A stretch of 64,000 bases of DNA from an uncultured Candidatus Saccharibacteria bacterium (GCA_937936045.1 CALGXC010000004.1:1-64000); one strand, 5' to 3'. Shown: positions 1-7,215, numbered from the stretch's first letter. Translations and numbers: made by a program. Notes: a model not told the origin generated them from the sequence alone.

Positions 1-746
1 ATTTAGATATTGATATAATTATTATCGTTTATTATACTATATACGCGTAGTTATAGTTCCCTAACAATTTAGATATTGATATAATATCAGACAAGAAAAT
101 TGTCTGCTTGTACGTGTTATAGTTCCCTAACAATTTAGATATTGATATAATACCCAATGACGGCAAATCGACAGTAAAATCGTTATAGTTCCCTAACAAT
201 TTAGATATTGATATAATTTCTGCTACCGTCAAGATATCGTCAGCAGTGTTATAGTTCCCTAACAATTTAGATATTGATATAATAAAACAACACGAGGATT
301 CTTACTCTTTCCGGTTATAGTTCCCTAACAATTTAGATATTGATATAATAAAAATGCCCTTGATACTGTCAATGACGCTGTTATAGTTCCCTAACAATTT
401 AGATATTGATATAATGAATGCTCCTTGTTTGGTAGAGAGTGTCAGGTTATAGTTCCCTAACAATTTAGATATTGATATAATATGGCAGATTCATTAGTGC
501 GAATCAGTACAGTTATAGTTCCCTAACAATTTAGATATTGATATAATAGAACGTCGAGTACCACATCAACGCTTACCTGTTATAGTTCCCTAACAATTTA
601 GATATTGATATAATGACGTTTGACGGCAAAGCCAACAGTCACCAGTTATAGTTCCCTAACAATTTAGATATTGATATAATGTCGCAATCCGCAAGCTGAT
701 CACCTCGCACGTTATAGTTCCCTAACAATTTAGATATTGATATAAT
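1..746 (+). CRISPR. Type II-C CRISPR array (11 full repeats plus one cut by the window edge)
   Basis: Repeats are 36 bp, begin GTTATAGTTCCC and end TTGATATAAT. Full copies sit at 50-85, 116-151, 182-217, 248-283, 314-349, 380-415, 446-481, 512-547, 579-614, 645-680 and 711-746. A 19-bp partial copy at 1-19 shows the array continues to the left. Spacers are 30 bp, except 548-578 which is 31. I see no differences between the full repeats. The start resembles Neisseria and Campylobacter II-C repeats (GTTNTAGNTCCC), which fixes the crRNA sense as plus, convergent with the cas genes. The last nine bases of each repeat form an extended -10 box (TGATATAAT), so transcription can start in every spacer. 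I saw no spacer match within the window. Confidence 0.98.
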
Positions 747-754
747 ACTTCCTT

Positions 755-784
755 AAATCCCCCTCTGTTACGAGGGGGATTTTT
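755..784 (+). terminator. Terminator at the end of the CRISPR array
   Basis: An 11-bp perfect stem (755-765 with 772-782) has a 6-nt loop and a T-run. It lies 8 bp after the last repeat and 3 bp beyond the cas2 stop codon. It should end crRNA transcripts and, because the stem starts with AAA, may also serve the convergent cas operon. Confidence 0.85.
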
Positions 785-786
785 GG

Positions 787-1110
787 TTAGAAAAATGCTA
801 ATTGTCCAGATGGAACGAACTTTTCTTGAGTAGTTTTTTCGCCAACAATAACATGCATATGCGTAAATTGATGCTCTGTTAAATAAAGCAATCGCACTGA
901 ACCGCTGTCCGGGGCGTGCCTCTTAATTCGCATCATATGTTTTTCTGCAACGTCACGATTTGGACATAGTCGCGTATATATGCTGTATTGGAGCATATCA
1001 AAACCATCGTCTAATAAGAATTTACGAAACTGTGTGGCGGCCTTGCGCTCTGTTTTGGTATTGGTCGGCAAATCAAAAAATACTGCGACCCTCATAAGTT
1101 TGTATGACAT
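787..1110 (-). CDS. cas2: CRISPR-associated endoribonuclease Cas2
   Basis: This 107-residue protein is Cas2, which bridges two Cas1 dimers in the spacer-integration complex. The N-terminal ferredoxin-like strand RVAVFFDLP carries the conserved Asp13, and the length is usual for type II Cas2. It starts 5 bp after cas1, which places it last in the cas9-cas1-cas2 operon. Its stop codon abuts the hairpin terminator shared with the array. No cas4 or csn2 follows, and that absence defines subtype II-C. Confidence 0.95.
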   Translation of the reverse strand: MSYKLMRVAVFFDLPTNTKTERKAATQFRKFLLDDGFDMLQYSIYTRLCPNRDVAEKHMMRIKRHAPDSGSVRLLYLTEHQFTHMHVIVGEKTTQEKFVPSGQLAFF

Positions 1111-1115
1111 CCTTT

Positions 1116-2009
1116 TTACTGGAGGACGATTTTTGGTAGAAGAAGCTTATCTGCCTCCTTTGTCTCTATACATTCAATAAAGCTCTCAACTGTTCGCTCA
1201 ACCGAATGTCTCACGGTAAACTTCTTACCGTTCATTATAACATAATAATTTAATATGTCAATAGCGAGTTGTCTGTCGTGCCTGGTGAGGCTGGAATCCG
1301 GGTCTCCGGTGTGGTGCGGCGCGACATTCTCTGAAATGTACATATCAACGACAGCACGATAAGGCTCAATTAAGTCGTCGGCTAGATTAAAACTATTGAG
1401 CTCATTGTGGTGAAATAGCCCCTGTGAGGCAACTAGTCCGCGAGCAGCAATATGTCTGGCAATGTGACTTCGCACCATAGCGTAGCCATAGTTTAATGCG
1501 GCATTGTGCCAGATCGGCTTGCGGCGTGTGGCGTCGCCCAGTATTTGGTCGAAATAGATTCTGGCAGCAATTGACTCGCGATTGCTGGTGTCGCCCGATT
1601 TAACATAGTTAGCTAAAGACCGCAAAGTGGAGTCGTCTAGCCCGCGAGCCCGCAAGACGTCTGCTTGATTTGTGATCTTACTGATAATAATTTGTTGCCA
1701 TAGTTGCTTTTTTAAGGGTTGGCTCATGGACAATTGTTGACGCGAAACTTTGGCTTGGCGCGAATGCTGTGAATATGGCAAAAGTACGCTGGCAGGTAAA
1801 TGCTTTTCGTCGCATATTACAGTGGTTGTTCCTTTTGTAGCTAATGATGTCAGCAAATTTGTCGTGATAGTTGATCCGTAATTGTCTAAAATTAAGGCGT
1901 CAATATCTTCAATTGGAAGAGTCGATTCCATCTCCTGTGTAATTACTAGTTGATTATCACGCACGCTAAGCCGCGCAGGATTTTCGATAGCTACGACGCG
2001 CCAGGCCAT
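1116..2009 (-). CDS. cas1: CRISPR-associated endonuclease/integrase Cas1
   Basis: This 297-residue protein is Cas1, the integrase that inserts spacers. The all-alpha C-terminal domain shows the family signature: NYGYA, then GLFHHNE with His200/His201, then DDLIEPYR with Glu215, providing metal-binding positions. The N-terminal beta domain is intact. The ATG directly abuts the TAA of cas9 (TAAATG), so translation is probably coupled. Together with Cas2 it implies the system can still adapt. Confidence 0.96.
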   Translation of the reverse strand: MAWRVVAIENPARLSVRDNQLVITQEMESTLPIEDIDALILDNYGSTITTNLLTSLATKGTTTVICDEKHLPASVLLPYSQHSRQAKVSRQQLSMSQPLKKQLWQQIIISKITNQADVLRARGLDDSTLRSLANYVKSGDTSNRESIAARIYFDQILGDATRRKPIWHNAALNYGYAMVRSHIARHIAARGLVASQGLFHHNELNSFNLADDLIEPYRAVVDMYISENVAPHHTGDPDSSLTRHDRQLAIDILNYYVIMNGKKFTVRHSVERTVESFIECIETKEADKLLLPKIVLQ

Positions 2010-5000
2010 TTATAGCCACCTATAGTTATCGCCGAGTATAGAGATGTCGTAGCGCTCAATGAGATTCGCGGAGCGGGCTGAGATGCGACGGCGGTTTGCT
2101 CCTTCTTTGCTTGGAGAGCTGGCGTTTATGACGGTTATTCGCCCACTATCAATGTCGTAAGCTGCGTAATATCCCTCTTCGATGCTATTTTCGAAATAAC
2201 ACCTTACATAATCATTCGGATACAGTGAGCAAACTTTAGTGAATGTCTCATCTACATCAGTAAAGCCTTTTGGTGCTGGTAATATTTTTGTTGGTGTGGG
2301 CTTATTTTTTCCAACTTGATGGGTGTAAACCGGCACGAAGAAATGCTTAATTTTACCTTTCTTGTTTGGCTTTTGATATACGTCAAGTCGCATCATAGAT
2401 CCATTGTTGACAAATGCCTTATTGTCGTTGATATAAAATCCGCTTGGTTGTGTCGAATATACTTTGATAGTTGAGACTGGAGACAGCTTGTTGCCGTTTT
2501 TATCAGTCTTTTTGTCGTTTTTGTATATGGGTTCAGCGAACGCTTTTTCAGGATTGTCATCGCAAGCGTCCAGTCTTTCAAGTAATTTTTTGTATAGCCA
2601 CTTGTCCGATTCTTTAAGCGTAGAATTTTCGACGTCCTTGCGTTTAACTTTTTTGAGCGGCATTCGTATGGTTCTCTGGTCACCATCTTTAACTTTTGGT
2701 GAGCGAATTGTTTCTTTATGTGCCGAACCAGTCGCTTTACGGCGTGGCATACGTGAGACGAAAATTGGTTTTACGCTCAATCGGAACTCTTCGTCATAGT
2801 TATCAAGACCTCGCAACTCATTTTGCAGAGTCTTAATATCGACATTAAGGGTTCGCTTCATAACTTCTTTGCCGAAGTCATCCCACGGCTGAGGAAAATG
2901 TTTCGAAGATAGTACAAGCATTGCATTTTTACGACGCTGAGCTTTATTAAACTCATCTTCATCGATGATTTCTCCGGTGAGCTTATCAGTTTTTTCTTCC
3001 ATCGTTTTGACGGCTGCAAGCAGTTCTTTGATTTCGTGGCGTTTGGCGTGCAAGTTCGCTTGCATTATAATCTTCTGGTCAATTGCTGCCACAACTGCCG
3101 CATCTTTGGCGTGATGCAGAACGTCTTCACTACGATCTTTAGCCAGGCCCCAACGCTTGCGCAGATATGCTGTTGTTGTTCCATTTGGCGCTATTACATA
3201 CTGTCTTCCTTCATCTCCTGCAAAGTCAACATTTTGGCGTAAATAGTTCTGAATAAATCGTGTGATGTATCTAGTATCGTTTAAGGCTCGTACATTCCAG
3301 CTATCATTTTTATAATCCTGCAGAAGCAGATTTTGCTTCTTCTTCATTGCATAGCCATTATATTTGTAATTGATGGCATTTGTGGCCTTATCGTCTGTTT
3401 TAATATCGCGTGTCTTATATATCGACTCTACTCTGGCGACGAATTCTTTCCAGCGGTTTTCATCTGCGCCAAAATATTCAAATGGAGTTTTATTGCTCTT
3501 TTTCTGGTTTTCCTCTGTCAGCACTAGCACTTTATTAGTTATCCCATCATTATTGGAACGTGAAAACGGTACGATGTGGTCTATCTGATATGCATTGTCG
3601 TCTTGTAACATCGTGTCAAAATCGATTGTTTTTCCAGAATATGGACAAATACCGTTTTGTTCGCGATAGAGCTTAACTTTAATAATTTGCTGACCGTTAA
3701 AATCGGCGTTTTTATTAAGAGGCACATTAAGTTCTTTAAGGTGGCTGAGAAGTTGCTTGCCGCCCTTGGTTTTTGGCGATGCTTCATATCCATCAGCGAT
3801 TATAGATTTAATGTCTTCGTTATATCCTTGATTCTCTTCATTTTCTTTTTTAATTGCGTTGCGTTCTTTGAAATTTTTTGCCAAGTCACGAGCAGTTTCA
3901 ACTTTAATAAAGTAAGGTTTACTGTATTTGCGTTCAATGGCGCGAACAACCTTCAGTGTTTGCGATATGGCACGTTTTACGACGGGATTGGTGATTTGTT
4001 CTAGGCTAGCTGATTGTTTCTTGAAGTCATAACCAGCGGCCTCACAGGCTTTATCGTAAGTCATACCATTAAGAATATGCGGTGTGATTTTTTGCAAAGC
4101 TTTTATTGACAGATGGCAGAATGATCCAAAATTAGTAGCTTTAATTTTAACAATTGCGTTTCTGGCGTCATCAGAAATTGGCAATGCATTTAATTCGGCT
4201 TTAATTCCTTCGTCGGATTTTTGTGTAGTGAGAATATAAGCGATTTGATTGATCATTGATTCGTTGTCAATTTTTGACCAATCTTCTGGTAGATTTTTCA
4301 GTGCTGTTTTAATGTCATAGTAGGCTTTTAAGCCGCCGAATGCATTTCCCTCTCCGAATTCATCGCCGTCATTTTTCTTTCCGCGCGTATATTTTGGAAC
4401 GTAATCTTCACTAATTCCCGCAATGCTACGCACTTTTTTATATGTTAGGCTTTTTTGATTTTTGGCGGCTTCGATAACTCTATTTATCTGCTCTGAAGAT
4501 AATCTTATCTCTAGATTTTCTCGCTTTGCCTGACGCTTGCTGGCGTCGCGAGGTATGAATATCAGATGTGATAAGTCGCTTGCCAAGCGAAAAATTTCGA
4601 AGCTGTAGCTAGCTCTTGGTGCTCGTTTTTCATTTTCTTCAAAAGTACAGTTCCCAACCATTTTTTTAATCAGCTCTTCAGTCATAAATGGGCGCTGGTA
4701 CATAATTGCTGATATATTTACGACATTTTTGTCATTGTCCAAGCCGTAAAGCATTTCATTGATCGCTGTATAGGAAACATTTTTTAAGGCATATCTTTTC
4801 TGGACCTCAATGATCTTTTCTAATTCGTGCAAAAAATCACCACGAGAAAAACTATTAGTGTAATCGTCACGCTTATTGCGTTTATGTGACGCAAAGTTTT
4901 CATCGCGACTCAGAGCTTCGCCGACAGTTTTATATCCATTCTCAGCGAGGAACTTTTCATTAGTTTTCAAGGCTTTTGATACGCGACCGCCTTCTTTTTC

Positions 5001-5447
5001 CGACTCTTCCTCGATTTTACGATTCGACTTAAATCCACGTCGTTTAGTGATTTGGTACATGACCTTGAGCAGCTCTTCTGGGGATAATTCCTCGGTGAGC
5101 GCTTTTGAACGCAGAGCATATACGTCTAATTTGTTAAATTCGGATTTATCACTTAAGACTTCCTCGATTCGATCTCTGGTGAGAATATTTTGGTCAATAA
5201 AGAATTGCTTCAAATTATTCAAACGTTGACGGCGTCGTTTTAAGCGACGGCGAGCTGACCTGGCATCGCGGCGAGGTTTAGCAAGCGAATCTCCGTTTTG
5301 TGGATCTTCTGGTCGCTCAAAAATGCGCACCCCTAAATCATGGATGCGCTCTTTATCTAAGTCTAATACTGCCCAGCCGATTGAAGATGTCCCAATGTCT
5401 AGACCTAGTGAATATTTTTTTGGTGAATATGAATATTTTTGAGTCAT
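2010..5447 (-). CDS. cas9: CRISPR-associated endonuclease Cas9, subtype II-C
   Basis: This RNA-guided DNA nuclease has 1,145 residues, within the II-C range. RuvC-I is GLDIGTSSIGWAV with Asp17. An Arg-rich bridge helix follows at about 54-85 (PRRDARSARRRLKRRR). RuvC-II is VETARDL with Glu517. The HNH site is QIDHIVPFSRS with Asp623/His624, followed by NKVLV. RuvC-III is HHAKDAA with Asp782. The C-terminal ~200 residues would be the WED/PAM-interacting region. All nuclease residues are present, so it should be active. It begins with AAGGA a few bases before ATG and is followed without a gap by cas1 and cas2. Guide RNAs come from the array at 1-746 and the tracrRNA just upstream. The PAM cannot be read from sequence. 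Confidence 0.98.
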   Translation of the reverse strand: MTQKYSYSPKKYSLGLDIGTSSIGWAVLDLDKERIHDLGVRIFERPEDPQNGDSLAKPRRDARSARRRLKRRRQRLNNLKQFFIDQNILTRDRIEEVLSDKSEFNKLDVYALRSKALTEELSPEELLKVMYQITKRRGFKSNRKIEEESEKEGGRVSKALKTNEKFLAENGYKTVGEALSRDENFASHKRNKRDDYTNSFSRGDFLHELEKIIEVQKRYALKNVSYTAINEMLYGLDNDKNVVNISAIMYQRPFMTEELIKKMVGNCTFEENEKRAPRASYSFEIFRLASDLSHLIFIPRDASKRQAKRENLEIRLSSEQINRVIEAAKNQKSLTYKKVRSIAGISEDYVPKYTRGKKNDGDEFGEGNAFGGLKAYYDIKTALKNLPEDWSKIDNESMINQIAYILTTQKSDEGIKAELNALPISDDARNAIVKIKATNFGSFCHLSIKALQKITPHILNGMTYDKACEAAGYDFKKQSASLEQITNPVVKRAISQTLKVVRAIERKYSKPYFIKVETARDLAKNFKERNAIKKENEENQGYNEDIKSIIADGYEASPKTKGGKQLLSHLKELNVPLNKNADFNGQQIIKVKLYREQNGICPYSGKTIDFDTMLQDDNAYQIDHIVPFSRSNNDGITNKVLVLTEENQKKSNKTPFEYFGADENRWKEFVARVESIYKTRDIKTDDKATNAINYKYNGYAMKKKQNLLLQDYKNDSWNVRALNDTRYITRFIQNYLRQNVDFAGDEGRQYVIAPNGTTTAYLRKRWGLAKDRSEDVLHHAKDAAVVAAIDQKIIMQANLHAKRHEIKELLAAVKTMEEKTDKLTGEIIDEDEFNKAQRRKNAMLVLSSKHFPQPWDDFGKEVMKRTLNVDIKTLQNELRGLDNYDEEFRLSVKPIFVSRMPRRKATGSAHKETIRSPKVKDGDQRTIRMPLKKVKRKDVENSTLKESDKWLYKKLLERLDACDDNPEKAFAEPIYKNDKKTDKNGNKLSPVSTIKVYSTQPSGFYINDNKAFVNNGSMMRLDVYQKPNKKGKIKHFFVPVYTHQVGKNKPTPTKILPAPKGFTDVDETFTKVCSLYPNDYVRCYFENSIEEGYYAAYDIDSGRITVINASSPSKEGANRRRISARSANLIERYDISILGDNYRWL

Positions 5448-5500
5448 GATGGTCCTTTTTGTGAGATAATTTAATGCAATTATACAACCAAAATAGAATA
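5448..5500 (-). promoter_or_regulatory. Probable cas9 operon promoter and ribosome binding site
   Basis: On the minus strand a TATAAT box lies 17 bp after a weak TTTCAA -35, about 35 bp before the cas9 ATG. AAAAGGA then precedes the ATG. This is one of the few monocistronic starts here with a real 5' leader. The tracrRNA terminator lies immediately upstream, so the two units are separately transcribed. Confidence 0.5.
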
Positions 5501-5526
5501 TTTGAAAGCGTAAATACTTTACTCAT

Positions 5527-5646
5527 AAAAAAGATAATCCACCCAACAAGTGAGCGGATTAGTGCTTTGCTTTAGTATTTCTACTAAATTATTATAGAAA
5601 CCTAAAACAACTTAGATATTGATACAATCCTTACTTAAGGGACTGT
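5527..5646 (-). ncRNA. tracrRNA
   Basis: Read on the minus strand, 5628 to 5591 is a near full-length antirepeat, differing from the exact repeat complement at only a few positions. It is followed by a perfect 7-bp hairpin with GAAA loop (5588-5571), which matches the nexus position in II-C tracrRNAs. A 10-bp terminator hairpin with two G-U pairs (5560-5536) and a U-run (5532-5527) come next. A promoter fits upstream: TTGCGC (5681-5676), 17 bp, TACACT (5658-5653), placing the start near 5646. The RNA would be about 120 nt. It would pair with crRNA repeats and load Cas9, which is encoded immediately downstream on the same strand. Confidence 0.88.
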
Positions 5647-5652
5647 AACTAC

Positions 5653-5681
5653 AGTGTACTCCAATCAATGTTATTGCGCAA
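5653..5681 (-). promoter_or_regulatory. Predicted tracrRNA promoter
   Basis: Minus-strand TTGCGC and TACACT are separated by exactly 17 bp, with 4 of 6 consensus matches each. The predicted start lies about 18 nt before the antirepeat. Confidence 0.55.
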
Positions 5682-5738
5682 GTATTATTTTGGTCATATT
5701 CTGCCAACTGAGCGGCACTGGCGCGGTTACCGCCGTCC

Positions 5739-5840
5739 TCGACATTCTGGGCCTCTTGTGCTATATTACGAGCAGAATCCCCTAGATGGTGTAACTCAGT
5801 TGATGGGCTCGTCCCTGCTGGCTCCATGGGGGATTTTCTT
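5739..5840 (+). ncRNA. Candidate small RNA cassette 1 (promoter, hairpin RNA, terminator)
   Basis: Promoter TCGACA (5739-5744), 17 bp, TATATT (5762-5767) with TGC before the -10. A start near 5774 gives a ~65-nt RNA. Its ends pair as AATCCCC (5776-5782) with GGGGATT (5829-5835), running straight into TTTTCTT. This is the first of a tandem series sharing promoter layout but not RNA body. The opposite strand is also open as a repeated peptide, so expression data are needed to settle the assignment. Confidence 0.5.
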
Positions 5841-5864
5841 GTTGTGGTGTGATCATTCTTATCA

Positions 5865-5960
5865 TTGACATTCTGGACTTCTTGTGCTATATTACGAGTA
5901 GAAGCCTCTGTGTTATAACCAGGTTCGATAAGTTCCCCTGGCGACACAGGGGATTTTCTT
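5865..5960 (+). ncRNA. Candidate small RNA cassette 2
   Basis: Consensus promoter TTGACA (5865-5870), 17 bp, TATATT (5888-5893) with extended TG. The ~60-nt RNA folds by CCTCTGTG (5905-5912) with CACAGGGG (5945-5952), and inside that CCAGG (5919-5923) with CCTGG (5937-5941). The stem ends in ATTTTCTT. About 50 bp upstream of and through the promoter is nearly identical to cassette 3. The 41 bp at 5912-5952 recur exactly at 6901-6941. Confidence 0.6.
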
Positions 5961-5984
5961 GTTGTGGTGTGATCATTCCCGTCA

Positions 5985-6152
5985 TTGACATTTTGGACTT
6001 CTTGTGCTATATTAGTCACATCAGAGCTCCGACCGGCGGAAACTGGCGCGCCGCCGACATAGCTATCGCTATTGGTGGATGATGGAACAACATTTGCGCC
6101 CCCCCATCCGAAGCTCTCGAAATCTCTTCTCGTTGTTGGGGGAGATTTTTTA
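5985..6152 (+). ncRNA. Candidate small RNA cassette 3
   Basis: Consensus promoter TTGACA (5985-5990), 17 bp, TATATT (6008-6013). The predicted ~130-nt RNA has a closing pair AGAGCT (6023-6028) with AGCTCT (6112-6117). An inner stem CGGCGG (6034-6039) pairs with CCGCCG (6051-6056). The terminator is AAATCTC (6120-6126) with GAGATTT (6142-6148) and a run of six T. Confidence 0.6.
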
Positions 6153-6167
6153 TTTCTCCTTCTCTTC

Positions 6168-6257
6168 TTGGTGAAATGTTCTTTAAGCTTATATTCCCAT
6201 TAAAATTAGCTATTGTAGCCGTATTGTATCTACCAGTCTCGCCTGGGTGGCTTTTTT
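6168..6257 (+). ncRNA. Possible small RNA cassette 4 (weak promoter)
   Basis: A terminator-like hairpin pairs AGCC (6217-6220) with GGCT (6249-6252), encloses an ACCAG/CTGG pair, and is followed by six T. The only upstream promoter candidate is TTGGTG, 16 bp, TATATT, weaker than in the other cassettes. This unit may be degenerate. Confidence 0.3.
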
Positions 6258-6364
6258 CTTGGCTTCGCACATTACCTTCATAAAGAGTATTTCGCCCTAT
6301 TGTCTATCTTCTAAGAAATTTACAGGCTATTGATCGTTGGCATTTTGAGGATTGTTTGCTATAC
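6251..6364 (+). repeat. Direct repeat A, copy 1 (114 bp)
   Basis: The segment from the T-rich terminator tail through the promoter of cassette 5 recurs at 6942-7054 with two substitutions and one indel. It has duplicated together with the promoter but not with the RNA body that follows. Confidence 0.9.
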
Positions 6365-6441
6365 TAGAGTTGTCAATCGACTGGTCAAGCGCATCTGCGC
6401 TAATAGCGGAACCATCGAGTCCGCGCCCAGTCGATTTTCTT
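6337..6441 (+). ncRNA. Candidate small RNA cassette 5
   Basis: Promoter TTGGCA (6337-6342), 17 bp, TATACT (6360-6365) with TGC before the -10. The ~70-nt RNA is closed by a perfect 10-bp stem, AATCGACTGG (6375-6384) with CCAGTCGATT (6427-6436), leading into TTTTCTT. Inside are two hairpins, AGCGC/GCGCT (6388-6401) and GCGG/CCGC (6406-6424), making a three-way junction. It is one of the clearest RNA folds in the series. Confidence 0.65.
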
Positions 6442-6675
6442 ATGTCTGAAATATCATAAGCTAACACATTGCCTAATTTATCCACCTCACCGATATGATC
6501 TCTGGCGTATATAGCTTGCTCTTGAGCTTTACGTAGATTAATCATGGCTGGAGCATTCTCACTCATTCCTTGGCCACGTAAGTATTCTTCACGTTGTCGT
6601 AGACGTGTTATATGTTCGTTGTATGCTATCACCTGGGCTTCATGCTCTGGATTGAGCTTGTATTTAACGTCTTCA
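6441..6675 (-). pseudogene. Coding-like segment, possible gene remnant
   Basis: Between cassettes 5 and 6 the minus strand reads as convincing protein for about 75 residues, with amphipathic helices such as YNEHITRLRQREEYLRGQGM. The open frame runs 6830-6327 (167 codons), so it also crosses both RNA cassettes, where it is less protein-like. I do not recognise a family. It could be a real gene overlapping the RNAs or a remnant carried between them. No promoter or ribosome binding site stands out at the ATG/GTG candidates. Confidence 0.3.
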
Positions 6676-6873
6676 TTCACATTTCTACTGTTATTTGCTA
6701 CACTATAATCAGTCGTAGCACCTGTAAAGTTGTCAGCGAGCTGCCTATCGGCAACTTCAATCGAACGATTGTTTGGTGCTAAACGGGCGTCTTCGTTCGG
6801 AGTTATCTGAGCGGATTCGCCCGAAACCACGTTACGCTCAACGTCCGCTAGTGAATTGGCTAGCGGTTTTTTT
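6676..6873 (+). ncRNA. Candidate small RNA cassette 6, the longest and most structured
   Basis: Promoter TTCACA (6676-6681), 17 bp, TACACT (6699-6704). The ~160-nt RNA holds a perfect 7-bp stem TAGCACC (6716-6722) with GGTGCTA (6775-6781) that encloses AAGTTG/CAACTT (6727-6757). A second stem CGGGCG (6784-6789) pairs with CGCCCG (6818-6823). The terminator is CCGCTAG (6845-6851) with CTAGCGG (6860-6866) and seven T. Four independent perfect stems in 160 nt are hard to explain as coding sequence. Confidence 0.65.
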
Positions 6874-6900
6874 ATATGCAGATTTTAGTGATACTTCACC

Positions 6901-6950
6901 GTTATAACCAGGTTCGATAAGTTCCCCTGGCGACACAGGGGCTTTTTCTT
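6901..6950 (+). repeat. Direct repeat B copy 2, truncated cassette 7
   Basis: Positions 6901-6941 repeat 5912-5952 (the body of cassette 2) exactly, followed by a T-rich tail, but no upstream promoter fits. It looks like a 3' fragment of a duplicated cassette 2. Confidence 0.75.
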
Positions 6951-7054
6951 GGCTTCGCACATTGCCTTCATAAAGAGTATTTCGCCCTATTGTCTGTCTT
7001 CTAAGAAATTTACAGGCTATTGATCGTTGGCATTTTGAGGATTGTTTGCTATAG
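6942..7054 (+). repeat. Direct repeat A, copy 2
   Basis: Near-identical to 6251-6364. It brings the same promoter, here in front of a completely different RNA body (cassette 8). Confidence 0.9.
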
Positions 7055-7109
7055 TGAAACCAGAAGAATCCCCACTTAAATCCCGGTAATGGGATTCGGG
7101 GATTTTTTC
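7027..7109 (+). ncRNA. Candidate small RNA cassette 8
   Basis: Promoter TTGGCA (7027-7032), 17 bp, TATAGT (7050-7055). The ~48-nt RNA is a double hairpin: AATCCCC (7067-7073) with GGGGATT (7098-7104) outside and AATCCC (7079-7084) with GGGATT (7091-7096) inside. It ends in a run of six T. Its closing sequence matches that of cassette 1. Confidence 0.6.
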
Positions 7110-7120
7110 TGTATTATTTG

Positions 7121-7156
7121 GTTATAATTCCCCAACAATCTAAATACCAATACTCC
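7121..7156 (+). repeat. Degenerate CRISPR repeat
   Basis: The first 19 bases, GTTATAATTCCCCAACAAT, differ from the array repeat at two positions, and the 3' part decays, including loss of the -10 box. It has the same orientation as the array and lies 6.4 kb from its last repeat, at the far border of the small-RNA cassettes. Confidence 0.75.
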
Positions 7157-7215
7157 CTAAGAGTCGCGTTTCACCTTTACCTCTGGCGCCCTAGAGGTGA
7201 TATAATTACTATAAT

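Noticed and set aside
32..265. 77-codon frame across the CRISPR array with repeated IISISKLLGNYN
   Set aside because: It is simply the translation of the 36-bp repeats and spacers.
1..746. Self-targeting spacers
   Set aside because: By eye no spacer matches elsewhere in the window. A full genome and phage search was not possible.
5638..5650. Plus-strand antirepeat (GGGACTGTAAC) suggesting a plus-strand tracrRNA
   Set aside because: It pairs only with the repeat start and lacks a nexus hairpin and terminator. The minus-strand antirepeat at 5628-5591 is longer and has all the expected parts.
5591..7156. Integron-like attC cassette array
   Set aside because: The RNA cassettes have no attC-type GTTRRRY/RYYYAAC ends, no integrase gene nearby and no cassette-borne genes in one orientation.
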